Below, in pieces: positions 8,340 through 16,944 of a DNA stretch of 64,000 bases (position 1 is the first letter of the stretch; every line of letters begins with the position of its first letter). The translations under genes were made by a program, and so were the position numbers. This DNA is from Archangium gephyra (GTDB taxonomy: Bacteria; Myxococcota; Myxococcia; Myxococcales; Myxococcaceae): contig NZ_CP011509.1 in the NCBI RefSeq assembly GCF_001027285.1, positions 3,666,501 through 3,730,500 on the forward strand. The letters are read 5' to 3'. The notes beneath the pieces are model-generated. The model saw nothing but the letters and a program-made list of their open reading frames with translations, made no database searches and was not told the origin of the DNA.

Positions 8340-8999
8340 CTACCGGCCGAGCTGTTGCAACTCTCCTGACGGAGCCACCTTCACACCCTGGGGCGCCGAG
8401 TGCGCCAGGGCGACCATGGCCCGTGCGACGGTGCGGGCCTCGATGGGGCGGCTCGCCAGCGGGCGCAGCAGGGGCGCGAGTACCCGAGAGGCGACGATGG
8501 CCACACGCTCGCCCGGACGGCTCTCGGCACGGTCTCCGAGCAGCAGCGACGGCTGGAGGATGACGAGCGACTCGAAGCCCATGGCTTTCAGGGCCTCTTC
8601 CGCCTCGCCCTTCACGCGGTTGTAGAAGACGCGGGAGCGCGCATCCGCGCCGAGCGCCGTCACCACGAGGAAGCGCTGGACGCCCGCCTTCTTCGCGGCG
8701 CTCGCGAAGGCCAGCACGGCGTCGTGGTCCACGGCGCGGAAGGCTTCCTGGCTGCCAGCCTTCTTGATGGTGGTGCCCAGGCAGCAGAAGGCCTCCTGGG
8801 CGGGCGGCAGTGCCTCTCCGCCGAGCCGGGCGAAGTCCACGGTGTGCTGGACGAGCTTCGGGTGCTGCTTGGGCAGAGGGCGGCGGCCCAGGGAGTGCAC
8901 TTCCCGGTACCGCGAGTCCTCGAGCAGCGCGTCGAGGAGGAAGCCTCCGACGAGTCCGCTCGCGCCGGCCACGAGCGCGGTGCGTGTTTGCGTTTCCAT
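8340..8999 (-). CDS. NAD(P)H-binding oxidoreductase (atypical short-chain reductase)
   Basis: 219 residues with an N-terminal Rossmann motif (ALVAGASGLVGGFLLDALL) and the later conserved block YNRVKGEAEEAL, as in NAD(P)-binding epimerase-like or HTATIP2-like proteins. CCLGTTIKKAGS and VVTALGAD fit that subfamily. The start at 8999 was chosen over an earlier in-frame codon because METQTR leads straight into the Rossmann strand; the ribosome site is weak. The substrate is unknown. The gene stands tail-to-tail against the immunity gene with 19 bp between stops. A decayed internal fragment of a close copy lies at 6023-6205. Confidence 0.8.
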   Translation of the reverse strand: METQTRTALVAGASGLVGGFLLDALLEDSRYREVHSLGRRPLPKQHPKLVQHTVDFARLGGEALPPAQEAFCCLGTTIKKAGSQEAFRAVDHDAVLAFASAAKKAGVQRFLVVTALGADARSRVFYNRVKGEAEEALKAMGFESLVILQPSLLLGDRAESRPGERVAIVASRVLAPLLRPLASRPIEARTVARAMVALAHSAPQGVKVAPSGELQQLGR

Positions 9000-9096
9000 G
9001 CGCGGATGCTCAGCACAACCCGCGCGTGGGCGCCAGTCTCGCTCCGCCCCCGGGTTCAACGGTGCGCTCTCCGCCATCGGGTAGAGTCACCAGCTC

Positions 9097-9654
9097 ATGC
9101 CGCCACCGAGCGCCGCCCCAGCCCCCTCCCTCGAGAGATTCCGCCGCCGCGCGGCCCTGGCCTCGCTCGGGCTCTACGTGCTCGCTTGCGCCACTCCGGC
9201 GGTCGCCACCTACGACACCGTCAATCGCGAGTACAACCTCTTGTTCGGCGCGGAGCTGCTGCTCATCGGCTGCCTGGGTGTCTTCGCCTTCAACTACGGC
9301 TGGTTCGCCAACCTCTTCCTGGCCGGCTCCGGATTCGCGCTGCTGATGCGCAAGGACCGGACGGCCCTGGTGCTGGGAGTGCTCGCGATCCTCGTGGGGC
9401 TCGACACGCTCTACTGGTACGAGAAGCCGATGCTGGCCACCAGCAGGGCCAACCAGGTGGAGACGGGGGAGCTCCAACTGCGCTACCCCTCCATCGGCTT
9501 CTTTCTCTGGATGGCGAGCATGTTCGTCCTCGTCATCGCCGTGCTCGTCCTGCGCCAGCGCTCCCGTGCGCCAGCATCCGGGCCCGCCGGATTCATTGCT
9601 GGACCGCCCGGGGTGGCTGGGAGATCCGATCCACGGGCGGCTGGGGAGGAGTGA
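9097..9654 (+). CDS. Small integral membrane protein, unknown function
   Basis: 185 residues with about four hydrophobic segments (LASLGLYVLACATPAVATY, a long GAELLLIGCLGVFAFNYGWF block, LVLGVLAILVGLDTLYWY and FFLWMASMFVLVIAVLVL). The C-terminal 35 residues are hydrophilic and probably cytoplasmic. I do not recognise a family. It is divergent from the oxidoreductase (start-to-start about 100 bp), and its 3' end overlaps the convergent gene on the other strand by 62 bases. Confidence 0.7.
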   Translation: MPPPSAAPAPSLERFRRRAALASLGLYVLACATPAVATYDTVNREYNLLFGAELLLIGCLGVFAFNYGWFANLFLAGSGFALLMRKDRTALVLGVLAILVGLDTLYWYEKPMLATSRANQVETGELQLRYPSIGFFLWMASMFVLVIAVLVLRQRSRAPASGPAGFIAGPPGVAGRSDPRAAGEE

Positions 9655-10708
9655 CGGCGCCCCGCTGGGCGGAGACCGAGCGGAAGTCATTGGCGAGGAA
9701 GGCGACCACCAGGGGAAGCGGCGGCGGATTCTTGCTGAGCGCCAGTCCGCAGATGTCCAGGTGGTCACTCACGTAGATGCCTCCGGCGTCGCGGTAGCGG
9801 ATGCAGCGCCCATCGTCCCGGGGCCGCTCGTCCTCGCGCACCAGCTCGCGCGAGTGGATGCCCTTCTTCATGACGAGCTTCTCCGCGCCCAGCTCGATGA
9901 ACACCTGCTCGGTGCCCCACTGGCCCTGGATGAGGGTGGAGGGGCCGCCCGTCTTGATGGTGACGTTCAGCGCCAGGTTGCTCAGGGTGCCCTTCACCCG
10001 GTTGCCCTCCACCAGCGTGAGCACATTGGACTGGTTGTCCTTCCAGGTGCCGTCCGGCTGCGGCAGGGCGCGGTACACGGCGGAGTCCACCTTCTCCGCG
10101 TTGAACAGGACATCGCCGATGCGGCCGGAGGGCAGACGGCGGGGCCTCTCGGCGATCAGGTTGGTGACCGGCACCGAGGCGTCCACCGGCTCGAAGCGCA
10201 CGGCGCCCATCCACGCCTTGCCCGTGCCGCTGAGCATCAGCCCGGCCATGATGGCCTTGGCCTCCTGGGGCACATCCAGCACCACCTCGTAGCGCTTGCA
10301 CGGCGTGGTGCCCACCAGCGCGCGCGACTGCATGTTGTCGAAGGCGAGCGGCTCCTTGGGATCCTCCCCCTCCACGCGCATCCACAGGCCGGACCAGCCC
10401 TGCACGTCCTCGGTGCGCATCACGGCGGAGAAGCGCAGGCGCTTGCCGCGGAAGGTCTGCGCGCCAAAGGCCTGCATGAAGGTGCCGTAACCCGAGGGCG
10501 ACGCCTGGAGCGAGCGCAGGTACGCGCTGCGGTTGCCTTCGCACGGGCTCTCCGTGTCCAGGCCCGCTTCATAGAGCTTGGGCGTGCTCTCGGTGACGAA
10601 CCACCCCGGGGGCAGGGCCTTCTTGTCGTCGGCGGCCGAGGCGGGCCCCCCGAAGGCGAGCGCCGCTACCCACAGGAGCGTCAGGATCCGCTTCATCCGG
10701 TCGGTCAT
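9593..10708 (-). CDS. Exported protein of unknown function in a sigma-factor operon
   Basis: 371 residues with a clear Sec signal peptide (ILTLLWVAALAFGGPASA). The N-terminal half contains FRGKRLRFSAVMRTEDVQGW and RYEVVLDVPQEAKAIMAGLML, which resembles the carbohydrate-binding-like domain of AraC-associated or jelly-roll extracellular proteins. The C-terminal half is a second beta-rich domain. No catalytic motif is recognised. It is the third gene of an operon: the anti-sigma stop is 11 bp upstream. The start at 10708 has AAGG upstream, and a start 6 codons later is possible. Likely an envelope target or sensor of the sigma factor; that role is inference. Confidence 0.7.
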   Translation of the reverse strand: MTDRMKRILTLLWVAALAFGGPASAADDKKALPPGWFVTESTPKLYEAGLDTESPCEGNRSAYLRSLQASPSGYGTFMQAFGAQTFRGKRLRFSAVMRTEDVQGWSGLWMRVEGEDPKEPLAFDNMQSRALVGTTPCKRYEVVLDVPQEAKAIMAGLMLSGTGKAWMGAVRFEPVDASVPVTNLIAERPRRLPSGRIGDVLFNAEKVDSAVYRALPQPDGTWKDNQSNVLTLVEGNRVKGTLSNLALNVTIKTGGPSTLIQGQWGTEQVFIELGAEKLVMKKGIHSRELVREDERPRDDGRCIRYRDAGGIYVSDHLDICGLALSKNPPPLPLVVAFLANDFRSVSAQRGAVTPPQPPVDRISQPPRAVQQ

Positions 10709-10719
10709 GGCGGTGCCTT

Positions 10720-11277
10720 TCACAGCGAATAGGGCCCGGAGGCGCTCAGCGCGTCCGTTGGAATTCCCGAGTGGCCCTCGTAGCGGGGCACCTCGCCCAC
10801 ACCCTGGGGGTACTGCACCAGCAGCCCGCGCGCCAGAGCCTCCGAGGCACACGTCTCCTGGCTCGTCAGGTCCGGACAGGCGACCAGGCGCTCGGGAACC
10901 TCCGGCAGCTCCAGCGGCAGCGCCAGCACCGGGAAGTCCTCGTCCTGGGTGGGCGGCCGCACGGCCTGCTCGGGGCGGAGGACGAGGAGCATCACCGCCG
11001 CCGCGGCCGCCATCATCACCCCCACGGCGGCGGAGGTGGACACCCGGGGCCGGTTCCAGCGGGCCGGGCGGATGACCCGGGCCTCGCGCCGGGCTTCCTC
11101 GACGGACGCCTGGGCCACCTCGCGCAGCTGCTCCTCCAGCAGGGCCTCGCGCTGGAGCACGAGGGCGCAGGGCGGGCAGGCAATCGTATGGGCCTCGAGG
11201 GCCGCCGCGGCTTCCGGCTCCAACGCGCCCAGCACGTACTGCTCGGCATCGGCCGGTTGGATGTGCGGCTGGTTCAT
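10720..11277 (-). CDS. Membrane anti-sigma factor, zf-HC2 type
   Basis: 185 residues. An N-terminal zinc-finger anti-sigma motif, LEAHTIACPPCALVLQ (HxxxCxxC), is followed by one transmembrane segment (about AAVGVMMAAAAAVMLLVL) and a periplasmic part of about 80 residues with two cysteines. The ATG overlaps the TGA of the upstream sigma gene (ATGA), and GGAGGAAGC supports the start. It should hold the sigma factor at the membrane until an envelope signal releases it. The two periplasmic cysteines (in VACPDL and QETCASE) could form a disulphide. Confidence 0.85.
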   Translation of the reverse strand: MNQPHIQPADAEQYVLGALEPEAAAALEAHTIACPPCALVLQREALLEEQLREVAQASVEEARREARVIRPARWNRPRVSTSAAVGVMMAAAAAVMLLVLRPEQAVRPPTQDEDFPVLALPLELPEVPERLVACPDLTSQETCASEALARGLLVQYPQGVGEVPRYEGHSGIPTDALSASGPYSL

Positions 11278-11912
11278 GATGCTTCCTCCTCGAGGACTCC
11301 CCGCAGCTTCTTGCGGACCTCGCACAGGATTTGACGGACGCGCTGCACGGACAAGCCGACGCGCGCGGCCACTTCGGCGTGCGGCAGCTCCTGGCCGTCG
11401 CACGCCAGTTGAAAGACACGCTGAGCGCTCGACGAGCACTCGCTCAGGGCCGCCTGGGCCCGGGCCAGCTGCTCCTCGGACAAGAGGCGCCGCTCGGCCG
11501 AGACGGACGGGTCCACCGGTTGGTGGGCCTCGGGCAGCTCCTCCACGGGGCCGGCCAGGGACTCGCGGCGGGCCCGGCGCGCCTCGTCGGCGGCGAGGAA
11601 GGCCGCCTGGGTGAGGGCGAGGTTGGGCAGGCGCAGCTCGGTGAGCAGTCCCTTCTGTTGCTGCTGGATGAGGCGCGCCCACGTCTCCTGGGCGAGCTCA
11701 TGCGCCCGGTCCACCCGGACACCCCGGGCGAGCAGCGAGACCACGACGCGGTGCTGGTAGCGGGAGATGAGGGTGTTCCAGGCGGCACGCTCCCCGTCCA
11801 GGGCGCGCCGTGCGAGCCCGGCCTCGTCCTCCGGCGCGCTGCCCCCCGGCCGCGCGCCCTCCTCAGGCTGTCGCACCACGCTCCGAACTGGTTGCACCAA
11901 GGCCACACCCAT
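11274..11912 (-). CDS. ECF RNA polymerase sigma factor
   Basis: 212 residues. Region 2 runs through ALDGERAAWNTLISRYQH and RAHELAQETWARLIQQQ. Region 4 is ECSSSAQRVFQLACDGQ followed by the helix-turn-helix HAEVAARVGLSVQRVRQIL and a basic tail. It is translationally coupled to its anti-sigma gene by an ATGA overlap. The start at 11912 (MGVALVQP) is preferred because GGAAG lies just upstream; an in-frame ATG at 11993 adds 27 low-complexity residues without a ribosome site. The three-gene operon points to an envelope-stress regulon. Confidence 0.87.
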   Translation of the reverse strand: MGVALVQPVRSVVRQPEEGARPGGSAPEDEAGLARRALDGERAAWNTLISRYQHRVVVSLLARGVRVDRAHELAQETWARLIQQQQKGLLTELRLPNLALTQAAFLAADEARRARRESLAGPVEELPEAHQPVDPSVSAERRLLSEEQLARAQAALSECSSSAQRVFQLACDGQELPHAEVAARVGLSVQRVRQILCEVRKKLRGVLEEEAS

Positions 11913-12027
11913 CGTGTCTTCCCGAGCTTCCGCTGGCCCGCCGGGGTCTCGCTGCTGCCCGGTGCCTGGGAAACGTCCGGTGCCGGTGGACATATCGGAG
12001 GGGAGTGGAGGGGGGCCGGAGGAGGCG

Positions 12028-12498
12028 TCAGTTGACGGCCGGGCTCTCTCCGGAGGCCCACTTCATCTGGGAAATCTTGACCACGCCCTGGCAGCGGGCA
12101 CACACCTGCCCCTTGTCGTCGTACATCCGGGCGGAGGCGAAGAGGGTGGAGGTGCCGACGCTGTCCAGGGTGGCCTCGGCGCGAATGGTGGTGCCCCGGA
12201 GGGGCCGCTCGAAGCTGACGGACAGCTGCACGGTGGCGCAGCGGCGGGTGGGGTCCACCAGGGCGGGGGTGCAGCCGATGGCGTAGTCGAACATGGCGGA
12301 GATGATGCCGCCGTTGATGGCATGGGTGCCCAGGCCCCCGAGGTGCTCGGGGCGGACCTCGGGCAGGGTGATGACCACCTTTTCACCCTGGGGAAAGCTC
12401 AACCGCAGACCCAGCAGGCGCATGGTCTGACTCTGATTGAACTGTTCGGCGTAGCGGTCCAGCTGCTCCTGGGTGGGACGGGTGTCGGCTTCGGACAT
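12028..12498 (-). CDS. PaaI-family hotdog-fold thioesterase
   Basis: 156 residues with the PaaI hotdog pattern: LPEVRPEHLGGLGTHAINGG, where GG(I/V)(I/L)..MFDYA aligns with the catalytic helix, then CATVQLSVSFERPL and ATLDSVGTSTLFASARMYD. Members hydrolyse acyl- or phenylacetyl-CoA type thioesters. The exact substrate cannot be told. The start at 12498 lies only 30 bp from the divergent lipoprotein start at 12529, so both promoters must overlap the two coding 5' ends or share this short gap. Confidence 0.85.
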   Translation of the reverse strand: MSEADTRPTQEQLDRYAEQFNQSQTMRLLGLRLSFPQGEKVVITLPEVRPEHLGGLGTHAINGGIISAMFDYAIGCTPALVDPTRRCATVQLSVSFERPLRGTTIRAEATLDSVGTSTLFASARMYDDKGQVCARCQGVVKISQMKWASGESPAVN

Positions 12499-12528
12499 GG
12501 GCGCGACTCTACTGGTAGAACGTCGTCC

Positions 12529-13890
12529 ATGCTTCGCCTGACGCGTCTGTTCGTCCTCGTCCTGCTGGCCGTCTCGGGATGCACGGAGTTGCGGGGTTGT
12601 GGGACGTCCGAGCCGGCCCCCCTCCAGGCCGCCGTGGCCCCGGATGCCGGGACGCCGCAGGCCTCCACTCCAGGTGTGGCTCCGCCTCCACGGGAGGCAC
12701 GCTACGCGAAGAAGTGGCTGGTCATCGTCCACTCCTCGTCCACGCCCGGGGAGGGGAGCGGGGTGCTGGAGGCGCTGAAGGCGACGGGGCTGCACACGGA
12801 GCCCCTGCGGCTGTCCACCAATGCCTTCAAGGATCTGCGTCCGTGCCTGGAGGTGGTGGTGGCGAAGGTGTTCGAGACGCGGGCGGAGGCGGAGGGCTTC
12901 CGCGAGCAACTGTCCCAGGCGGCAGTGACGGCCTACGTGAAGAACGCCGGGCCGCTGGAGCCCGAGCGGGGGCGCAAGGATGCCACCTGCCAGGCCGAGG
13001 CCGAGGCCCACGCCGCCCGGGCCGAGGCGCTGAACCGGCGGACGGTGCCACGCTTCGTGGAGTCCCACGTCGGGCGCACCTTCATGCTGCTGGGGGAGGG
13101 GACGACGAGCGTCGTGCTCGAGCCGATGGACGTGCGCCGGAGCGTGTGGATGGCCCCGGCCGAGGAGGACCCCACGGGCCTCTTCCTGAAGGGGGAGACG
13201 GTGGACCTCTATGGGGCGGCCGGGCTCCTGCAGGCGGGGTGCGCGGTGAAGGGCTTCGCGTGGATCAACCGGGGTGTGCCGCACTTCGGCTACTTCCAGC
13301 AGGAGCCGCCTCCCGAGGCACCGGGTTGTGGGCGGCCCTGGGCCTTCGCCGAGCTGGACTGCGCGGTGGCGCCGGACACGCTGGCCTTCGCCCTGCCCGC
13401 GGGCACGAAGGCGCCGGTGTTCTTCGCGGCCGGTGAGGGGCCTCCCGCGGAGGTGCTGGCGGCCGAGGAGACCGCGCTCCGGCGCTCCGAGCGCTTCGCC
13501 GCGCTGCGCTCCGAGGGCTCCATCCAGGCGGAGCAGGTGCAGGAGCGGCTGAACGAGGAGGTGAGGTCGTTCCGCTACGCCTCGGGGAGCACGCACGCCG
13601 TCTTCACGGTGGCGCGCTTCCGCACGGGCGAGGGCAACTCGGTGTGCGGCGGCGACTACAACCAGCAGGTGACGCGGGCCGTCGTGCGGGGGCCGGGCGG
13701 CAGCGAGCGGACGCTCCCGGCGAAGGAGCTGGTGGGGGAGGACGTGGTGGGGGTGCTGGACCTGGAGGGGGACGGGAAGGTGGAGCTGCTGGTGCAGGAG
13801 TCCTGGCCCGCGCAGGCGGTGCGGCTGCTCGGCGAGGACGGCTCCGAGCTGGCCGGCGCCGTGGTGGAGAACTGCGACTGCGGGTGCTGA
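12529..13890 (+). CDS. Lipoprotein with SPOR-like N-terminal region
   Basis: 453 residues with a lipobox VSGC (C18). After a Pro/Ala-rich linker, residues about 60-140 (KKWLVIVHSSSTPGEG... followed by VFETRAEAEGFREQLSQ and TAYVKNAGPL) resemble a SPOR-type fold used for peptidoglycan binding; this is a structural impression. The rest contains paired cysteines (GCAVKGF, PGCGRPW, NSVCGGDY, ENCDCGC) and a VLDLEGDGKVELLV segment like a calcium-binding or FG-GAP-like repeat. Function unknown, probably envelope-attached. It is followed by the UvrD-type helicase after 92 bp. Confidence 0.7.
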   Translation: MLRLTRLFVLVLLAVSGCTELRGCGTSEPAPLQAAVAPDAGTPQASTPGVAPPPREARYAKKWLVIVHSSSTPGEGSGVLEALKATGLHTEPLRLSTNAFKDLRPCLEVVVAKVFETRAEAEGFREQLSQAAVTAYVKNAGPLEPERGRKDATCQAEAEAHAARAEALNRRTVPRFVESHVGRTFMLLGEGTTSVVLEPMDVRRSVWMAPAEEDPTGLFLKGETVDLYGAAGLLQAGCAVKGFAWINRGVPHFGYFQQEPPPEAPGCGRPWAFAELDCAVAPDTLAFALPAGTKAPVFFAAGEGPPAEVLAAEETALRRSERFAALRSEGSIQAEQVQERLNEEVRSFRYASGSTHAVFTVARFRTGEGNSVCGGDYNQQVTRAVVRGPGGSERTLPAKELVGEDVVGVLDLEGDGKVELLVQESWPAQAVRLLGEDGSELAGAVVENCDCGC

Positions 13891-13982
13891 AAGGGGCCGA
13901 GAGGACTCCCTCGGAGGACGGGCGGGCGAGCCCCTGCGTGGAACGTCCTTCCAGACGGACGGAAACTCGTTAGAAGCAAGGT

Positions 13983-16385
13983 TTGCCTCTAGAAAAGCAC
14001 CTTGCCTTGAACGCCGACGAACTCCTCAAAGACCTGAACGAGCCCCAGAAGGAAGCAGTCCTGCACGGGGACGGCCCGCTCCTCGTCCTGTCGGGCGCGG
14101 GCAGCGGCAAGACGCGAGTCATCACTCGCCGGGTGGCCCACCTGGTCGAGGTGCGCGACGTCTACCCCTGGCGCATCCTGGCCGTCACCTTCACCAACAA
14201 GGCCGCCCGGGAAATGCGGGAGCGTCTCGTCCACCTGCTCGGGGGCCGGGCGAACGACCTGGTGGTGAGCACCTTCCACTCCTCGGCGTCCATGATCCTC
14301 CGCCGGGTCCTGAGGGATCCGCTGGTGGCGGCGGACAAGTCGTTGGAGCTGGTGGTGGGGGGACTCACGCCCTCGTTCGTCATCTACGACGATGGAGACC
14401 AGCTCCAGCTCGTCAAGCGCGCCATCCGCGAGGCCCGGGTGGACCCCATCATGCAGCCTCGGGAGATCCTCCACCGCATCGATCAGGAGAAGAACGCGGC
14501 CCGCCTCCCGGAGGACATGGTGGTGGAGGTGGACGATCTGCGCGGGCAGGTGGTGAAGAAGACCTACCCCGTCTACCAGCGGCTGCTGCGCGCGGCGAAC
14601 GCGGTGGACTTCGGAGATCTGCTGCTGCTGCTGGTGGCGCTCTTCCGCAAGCGCCCGGACGTGGCGGAGCAGTACCGGCGGCGCTTCCAGCACATCCTGG
14701 TGGACGAGTTCCAGGACACCAACCCGGTGCAGGCCGAGCTGCTGCGGCTGCTGGCGCCCCCGGAGCGGCGTCCCAACCTGGTGGTGGTGGGCGATGACGA
14801 CCAATCCATCTACCGGTGGCGCGGGGCGAGCGTGGACAACATCATCGGCTTCCCGGAGGCGTACGCGGGCGCGCGGGTGGTGAAGCTGGAGCAGAACTAC
14901 CGCTCGGACCAGAACATCCTGGACGCGGCGCACGCGGTCATCGCGCGCAACACGCGGCGCATGCCCAAGAAGCTGTGGAGCGATCGGCCCAAGGGCGAGA
15001 ACCTGGTGCTGATGATGAACCGGGACGAGCGCGCCGAGGCCCAGGACGTGGCGCGCCGCATCCACGAGCTGCAGCGCGAGGGGTTCATCAAGTACTCGGG
15101 GATGGCGGTGTTCTACCGCACCAACGCGCAGAGCCGCGTGCTGGAAGAGGCGCTGCGGCTGGCGCGGGTGCCGTACACGCTGGTGAGCGGGCGCAGCTTC
15201 TACGACCGGGCCGAGGTGCGGGACGCGGCGGCCTACCTGAGGCTGATGGTGAATCCGCGCTCGGACGCGGACCTGCTGCGCATCATCAACACGCCGGCGC
15301 GAGGCATTGGCGACACGACGGTGGAGCGGCTGGTGGACTGGGCGAACCAGGCGGGGGTGAGCCTGTACGAGGCCACGGCGGCGCCCGAGCGGATTCCGGG
15401 CCTCAACACGGCGGCGGTGCGGCGGCTGACGGGGTTCCACGCGGTGGTGTCCTCGCTGCATGCGTGCGCGCAGGAGTCGAAGGACGCGGCGAGCGCGGTG
15501 GACCAGATGCTGAAGGAGACGCTGCTCGTGGACTCGCTCGTCACGGAGGGCAGTGACGAGTCGCTGACGCGCGCGGAGAACCTGCGCGAGTTCCTGGGCG
15601 CGGCGCAGGAGTTCGACCTGAACCGTGCGGCGGCGGCGGTGGCGGCGGCCACGGCGGGGGACGACGAGGAAGGGGAGGACGCGAAGCAGGCGGAGCCGGA
15701 GGAGGAGGGGCTGGACTCCTCGCCGCTGACGGCGGACGTGCCGGCGCTGAACGCGTTCCTGGAGCAGATCAGCCTGGTGGGCGAGGCGGACGCGGACGTG
15801 GGGGAGGGCCGGGTGGCGCTGATGACGCTGCACGCGGCGAAGGGGCTCGAGTTCGACGCGGTGTTCATCACGGGCATGGAGGACGGAGTCTTTCCGCACT
15901 CGCGCTCGCTGGCGGCGGATGACCCGGACGGGGAGGAGATGGCCGAGGAGCGGCGGCTCTGCTACGTGGGCTTCACGCGGGCGCGGAAGCGGCTCTTCGT
16001 GAGCCTGGCGCAGTGCCGCTCGCTGTTCGGCGAGCTGCGCTACAACCCGCCCTCGCGCTTCCTGCGGGAGGTGCCGCAATCGCTCTTCGGGATCGCGGAG
16101 CAGGAGATGGAGACGCCCGCGCCGAAGTCGTCACCGATGATGACGCGCAAGCGGAACTGGGCGGAGGAGGACGACGGACCGCGGATCGACCGCACCTACT
16201 CCCAGACGTCGGACATGGAAGGCGTGAGCGGGGACGTGCGCGGGATGCGGGTTCGCCACGAGCAGTTCGGCATGGGGAAGATCATCTCGACGGACGGCAG
16301 CGGACCCAACGCGAAGGTGACGGTGGAGTTCGGTGGGGGCGTGGGTCTCAAGCGGGTCATCGCCCGTTTCCTGCTGCCGGGGTGA
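13983..16385 (+). CDS. uvrD: UvrD/PcrA-type superfamily 1 DNA helicase
   Basis: About 800 residues with all SF1A helicase motifs: Walker A LSGAGSGKT (37-44), TFTNKAAREM, motif II VDEFQDTN, motif III GDDDQSIYRWRGA, EQNYRS, the motif V region MTLHAAKGLEFDAVF and motif VI YVGFTRARKRLF. It unwinds DNA 3' to 5' in repair and replication restart. An acidic linker (EEGEDAKQAEPEEEG) splits domain 2B, and the C-terminus has the KII.TDG...VTVEFGGG...KRVI beta domain found in PcrA. The start is uncertain: TTG at 13983 and TTG at 14007 are both possible and neither has an ideal ribosome site. A frameshifted copy of its 3' end occurs at 19037. Confidence 0.93.
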   Translation: MPLEKHLALNADELLKDLNEPQKEAVLHGDGPLLVLSGAGSGKTRVITRRVAHLVEVRDVYPWRILAVTFTNKAAREMRERLVHLLGGRANDLVVSTFHSSASMILRRVLRDPLVAADKSLELVVGGLTPSFVIYDDGDQLQLVKRAIREARVDPIMQPREILHRIDQEKNAARLPEDMVVEVDDLRGQVVKKTYPVYQRLLRAANAVDFGDLLLLLVALFRKRPDVAEQYRRRFQHILVDEFQDTNPVQAELLRLLAPPERRPNLVVVGDDDQSIYRWRGASVDNIIGFPEAYAGARVVKLEQNYRSDQNILDAAHAVIARNTRRMPKKLWSDRPKGENLVLMMNRDERAEAQDVARRIHELQREGFIKYSGMAVFYRTNAQSRVLEEALRLARVPYTLVSGRSFYDRAEVRDAAAYLRLMVNPRSDADLLRIINTPARGIGDTTVERLVDWANQAGVSLYEATAAPERIPGLNTAAVRRLTGFHAVVSSLHACAQESKDAASAVDQMLKETLLVDSLVTEGSDESLTRAENLREFLGAAQEFDLNRAAAAVAAATAGDDEEGEDAKQAEPEEEGLDSSPLTADVPALNAFLEQISLVGEADADVGEGRVALMTLHAAKGLEFDAVFITGMEDGVFPHSRSLAADDPDGEEMAEERRLCYVGFTRARKRLFVSLAQCRSLFGELRYNPPSRFLREVPQSLFGIAEQEMETPAPKSSPMMTRKRNWAEEDDGPRIDRTYSQTSDMEGVSGDVRGMRVRHEQFGMGKIISTDGSGPNAKVTVEFGGGVGLKRVIARFLLPG

Positions 16386-16491
16386 GCCGCGTGGGCCGAT
16401 AGGGCCGAGGGATGTCCATGCGTCATCATTCGTCGCCAGGACGCGGGACCTGTAGTTGACTCACTCACTCACCTTCCAACGTGGAGACGTC

Positions 16492-16890
16492 ATGAACAAG
16501 CAGATCATCTTCAACCTGCCGGTCAGGGACCTGGACAAATCCAAGGCCTTCTTTTCCGCTCTCGGCTTCAGCTTCAATCCGCAATTCTCCAACGAGAGCT
16601 CGGCGTTCATGGTCGTCGTGGACGGCAGTATCAATGCCATGCTGATGACCGAGGCCTTTTTCAAGAGCTTCATCAACAAGCCCGTCGTGCGGGCGAAGGA
16701 GGCCAACGAGGTCATCATCTGCCTGAGCTGCGAGAGCCGGGAGGAAGTCGACAGCCTGATCGCCAAGGCCACCGCCGCCGGCGCCCGCATCCCGCATCCG
16801 CCGGAGGACCACGGCTTCATGTATGACCAGGGCTTCGAGGACATCGACGGCCACCTCTGGAACCTGGTCTGGATGGCGCCGCAGGCTTGA
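16492..16890 (+). CDS. VOC/glyoxalase-family protein
   Basis: 132 residues. It begins IIFNLPVRDLDKSKAFFSAL and ends DQGFEDIDGHLWNLVWM, the standard vicinal-oxygen-chelate pattern with the C-terminal DPDGHxWE-like metal region (here DIDGHLWN). These small proteins act as dioxygenases, lyases or resistance binders; the substrate is unknown. GTGGAGACGTC supports the ATG at 16492. It is convergent with the GST gene, with a hairpin between them. Confidence 0.87.
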   Translation: MNKQIIFNLPVRDLDKSKAFFSALGFSFNPQFSNESSAFMVVVDGSINAMLMTEAFFKSFINKPVVRAKEANEVIICLSCESREEVDSLIAKATAAGARIPHPPEDHGFMYDQGFEDIDGHLWNLVWMAPQA

Positions 16891-16906
16891 CCGGGCCGGC
16901 ACCGGG

Positions 16907-16936
16907 AAGGTGTCAAAGAACGCGTTTCGACACCTT
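16907..16936. terminator. Bidirectional hairpin between VOC and GST genes
   Basis: Inverted repeat AAGGTGTCAAA / TTTCGACACCTT with a seven-base loop and one bulged C. It lies between two convergent stop codons (16890 and 16945), where a shared terminator is expected. Confidence 0.6.
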
Positions 16937-16944
16937 GGACGCGG

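Noticed and set aside
10709-11419. In-frame N-terminal extension of the exported protein at 9593-10708
   Set aside because: It overlaps the anti-sigma gene in another frame and would place the signal peptide inside the protein.
13989-16079. 696-codon minus-strand frame within uvrD
   Set aside because: Antisense shadow of a gene with all helicase motifs; arginine/histidine-rich and without recognisable domains.
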